Shown here in pieces: positions 6,442 to 7,853 of a stretch of DNA of 7,853 nt. Numbering within the stretch: the first letter of the stretch is position 1; every line of letters begins with the position of its first letter. Under the pieces are notes generated by a model that did no database searches, was not told the DNA's origin, and worked only from the letters and a program-made list of their open reading frames with translations. The translations under genes were made by a program, and so were the position numbers. Source of the DNA: CAZNUM01 sp046861615 (GTDB lineage: Bacteria > Fidelibacterota > Marinisomatia > Marinisomatales > TCS55); contig JBHHUS010000063.1 in the NCBI GenBank assembly GCA_046861615.1, positions 1 through 7,853 on the forward strand. Reading direction: 5' to 3'.

Positions 6442-7326
6442 ATGAAAAAATATTACATACTCCTGCTTTTAAGTTCTTTTCTCCTAGCCAGGATCCGGGT
6501 GGTGACCTCCACCACCGATCTGGCGGATATTGTTAAAACCATCGGTGGAAACCGGGTGACCGTCGCCAGCATTGCCCGGGGCAACCAGGACCCCCATTAC
6601 GTGGAAGTACTCCCGTCTTACATGCTGAAAATGAAAAAAGCCGATCTCTATTTCAAGGTGGGAATGGAACTGGATCTCTGGTCCCAGCAGATTATAGACG
6701 GTTCCCGGAACCGGAAATTGAAAATAATAGACTGTTCCACCGGGATTGAAAAACTGGAGGTGCCAACCAGTAGAGTGAACGCCAGTATGGGTGACATTCA
6801 CCGCTTTGGGAATCCCCATTACTGGTTGGATCCGGAAAATGGGAAACGGATTGCCGTTCAGGTGGTCACTGCCCTCACAAACATGGATCCCGAAGGCGGA
6901 GATCTCTACCGGCAGAACTATGAATCCTTTTCGGCGACCATTGATAGCGCTGTGACACGGTGGGAGCAAACCTATTCTGATTTGAAAGGGAAACGGATCA
7001 TTTTTTATCATAATTCCTGGCCCTACTTCGCCCAGCGCTTCGGACTGGTAACCCGGGAATTCCTGGAACCAAAACCGGGAATTACGCCCTCGCCGGCCCA
7101 TTTGAATGATTTAGTTCAATTGGTTAAAGCGGAGGGAATTCGGATAGTGGGATCGGAATCCTATTTCAGCACCAAGGCTCCAGAATTCCTGGCGAAAAAA
7201 ACAGGGATTATTCCCGTCCAGCTGGCCCAGTCGGTGGGAGCCCTGGAAGGGGTGAATTCCTATCTGGATATTTTTGAGTTTAATCTGAAAACACTGGCAG
7301 AAGCCTATGGAGTGAATCATGATTGA
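6442..7326 (+). CDS. Metal ABC transporter substrate-binding protein, TroA/ZnuA family
   Basis: This 294-residue periplasmic protein should capture a divalent metal, most likely zinc, and deliver it to the permease encoded next. MKKYY plus a Leu-rich stretch (residues 6-15) is a signal peptide; no lipobox Cys is seen, so it is probably soluble. The mature part starts RVVTSTTDLADIV, typical of the family. Likely metal ligands are His52 (QDPHYVE), His126 (GNPHYWLD) and His190 (YHNSWPYF). The fourth ligand is normally an Asp in a SDxxG-like turn near the C-terminus, but here the turn reads LAQSVGA with Gln263 at that place. Glu239 in GSESYFSTK could substitute. There is no long His-rich loop as in many ZnuA proteins, though His120 sits near His126. 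Length is normal for the family. The gene begins 8 bp after the outer-membrane gene and overlaps the permease by 8 bp, so translation is probably coupled. Zinc is preferred over manganese because of three His ligands and the neighbouring barrel; this is an inference. Confidence 0.92.
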   Translation: MKKYYILLLLSSFLLARIRVVTSTTDLADIVKTIGGNRVTVASIARGNQDPHYVEVLPSYMLKMKKADLYFKVGMELDLWSQQIIDGSRNRKLKIIDCSTGIEKLEVPTSRVNASMGDIHRFGNPHYWLDPENGKRIAVQVVTALTNMDPEGGDLYRQNYESFSATIDSAVTRWEQTYSDLKGKRIIFYHNSWPYFAQRFGLVTREFLEPKPGITPSPAHLNDLVQLVKAEGIRIVGSESYFSTKAPEFLAKKTGIIPVQLAQSVGALEGVNSYLDIFEFNLKTLAEAYGVNHD

Positions 7327-7853
7327 ATTAATTATCTGGCCATTGATTGCCGCCATGGTTTTAACAAGTATTCATGTGTATCTGGGTCTTCAGGTCGTGC
7401 GGCGGGGTGTCATTTTTGTGGACCTGGCTTTGGCCCAGGTGGCCGCCCTTGGTTCTGCCGTAGGGATTCTTGTGGGTCTGGATCCGGACGGGATACTTGG
7501 ATACCTCCTGGCACTGGGATTCACTTTTCTGGGGGCAACCCTGTTTGCCTTCATCCGTTCGGCCGATCGTCAGGTTCCCCAGGAAGCAATCATTGGGATT
7601 ACTTACGTGGTAACGGCGGCCCTGATGATTCTGGTGTTCAGCCGGTCAGCAGAAGGGGCAGAACAGGTGAACCACCTGCTTGTGGGTTCCATTCTGTTTG
7701 TCACTCCTGAGATTGTGGGCTATACAGCGGCCCTGTACTTGGTGGTGGGGGGATTGCACTGGAAATTCCGCCGACAGTTTCTCCAGGCCGCCGGCGTTCA
7801 CAGTGAAGAGGTGAGTGCAGGGGAACTGAAAAAACTGCGGTTATGGGATTTTC
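7319..7853 (+). CDS. Metal ABC transporter permease, ABC-3 (ZnuB/TroC) family, partial at the window end
   Basis: The first 178 codons are present and the frame is still open at the window edge; family members are usually about 270 residues. The protein is an inner-membrane permease that takes metal from the TroA/ZnuA-like protein. Hydrophobic segments lie at about residues 3-17, 32-53, 59-79, 88-108 and 119-146. Family signatures seen include HVYLGLQVVRRGVIFVDLAL (19-38), which carries on into AQVAALG, and VPQEAIIGITY (86-96). The ATG at 7319 has GGAG at 7309-7312, 6 nt upstream, and overlaps the preceding gene's end, a sign of coupled translation. A charged cytoplasmic stretch follows (about 147-175). 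The ATPase subunit is not in the window and may lie downstream or elsewhere. Confidence 0.93.
   Translation, partial: MIELIIWPLIAAMVLTSIHVYLGLQVVRRGVIFVDLALAQVAALGSAVGILVGLDPDGILGYLLALGFTFLGATLFAFIRSADRQVPQEAIIGITYVVTAALMILVFSRSAEGAEQVNHLLVGSILFVTPEIVGYTAALYLVVGGLHWKFRRQFLQAAGVHSEEVSAGELKKLRLWDF

Noticed and set aside
6484..7101. Long minus-strand open frame of 205 codons
   Set aside because: It lies wholly inside the well-supported metal-binding protein gene, and its translation shows no recognisable domain. It is a shadow frame.

Overview
The window appears to come from a Gram-negative bacterium of moderate GC content. It encodes a predicted outer-membrane beta-barrel, proteins with Sec-type signal peptides, and a sensor kinase with a periplasmic c-type heme motif. 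The style of the metal-uptake proteins recalls Fibrobacterota-Chlorobiota-Bacteroidota-type lineages such as Neomarinimicrobiota, but that placement is an inference from memory and not proven by the sequence. All supported genes lie on the + strand.

Region 1 (1-4652) is a two-component signalling unit. A 1329-residue membrane histidine kinase starts at a TTG codon. It has a periplasmic Tll0287-like (DUF3365) domain with a CxxCH heme-attachment motif, then five PAS domains, one GAF domain and a complete HisKA/HATPase core. A stand-alone CheY-like receiver follows 34 bp downstream. A hairpin plus T6 run overlapping the receiver's stop codon probably ends this transcript.

Region 2 (4653-5017) is mostly non-coding but holds a 54-codon gene at 4757-4921. 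Its product has seven acidic-Arg-Arg units, mostly six residues apart and written with varied synonymous codons, so the pattern seems to be kept at protein level. Just after it lies an 11-bp-arm dyad that overlaps a possible promoter for the next genes.

Region 3 (5018-7853, continuing past the window) is a compact metal-acquisition operon, most likely for zinc. In order it encodes a small secreted Cys/His protein, a His-rich outer-membrane barrel, a TroA/ZnuA-like periplasmic metal-binding protein and the start of an ABC-3 family permease. The last three are separated by 8 bp and then overlap by 8 bp. A plausible route is metal entry through the barrel, capture by the binding protein, and import by the permease with an ATPase not encoded here. 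The small Cys/His protein may be a metal chaperone or sensor. I see no RNA genes, transposons, CRISPR arrays or attachment sites. The items most worth a second look are the [DE]RR-repeat mini-protein, the small Cys/His protein leading the zinc-type operon, and the altered fourth metal-ligand position in the binding protein.
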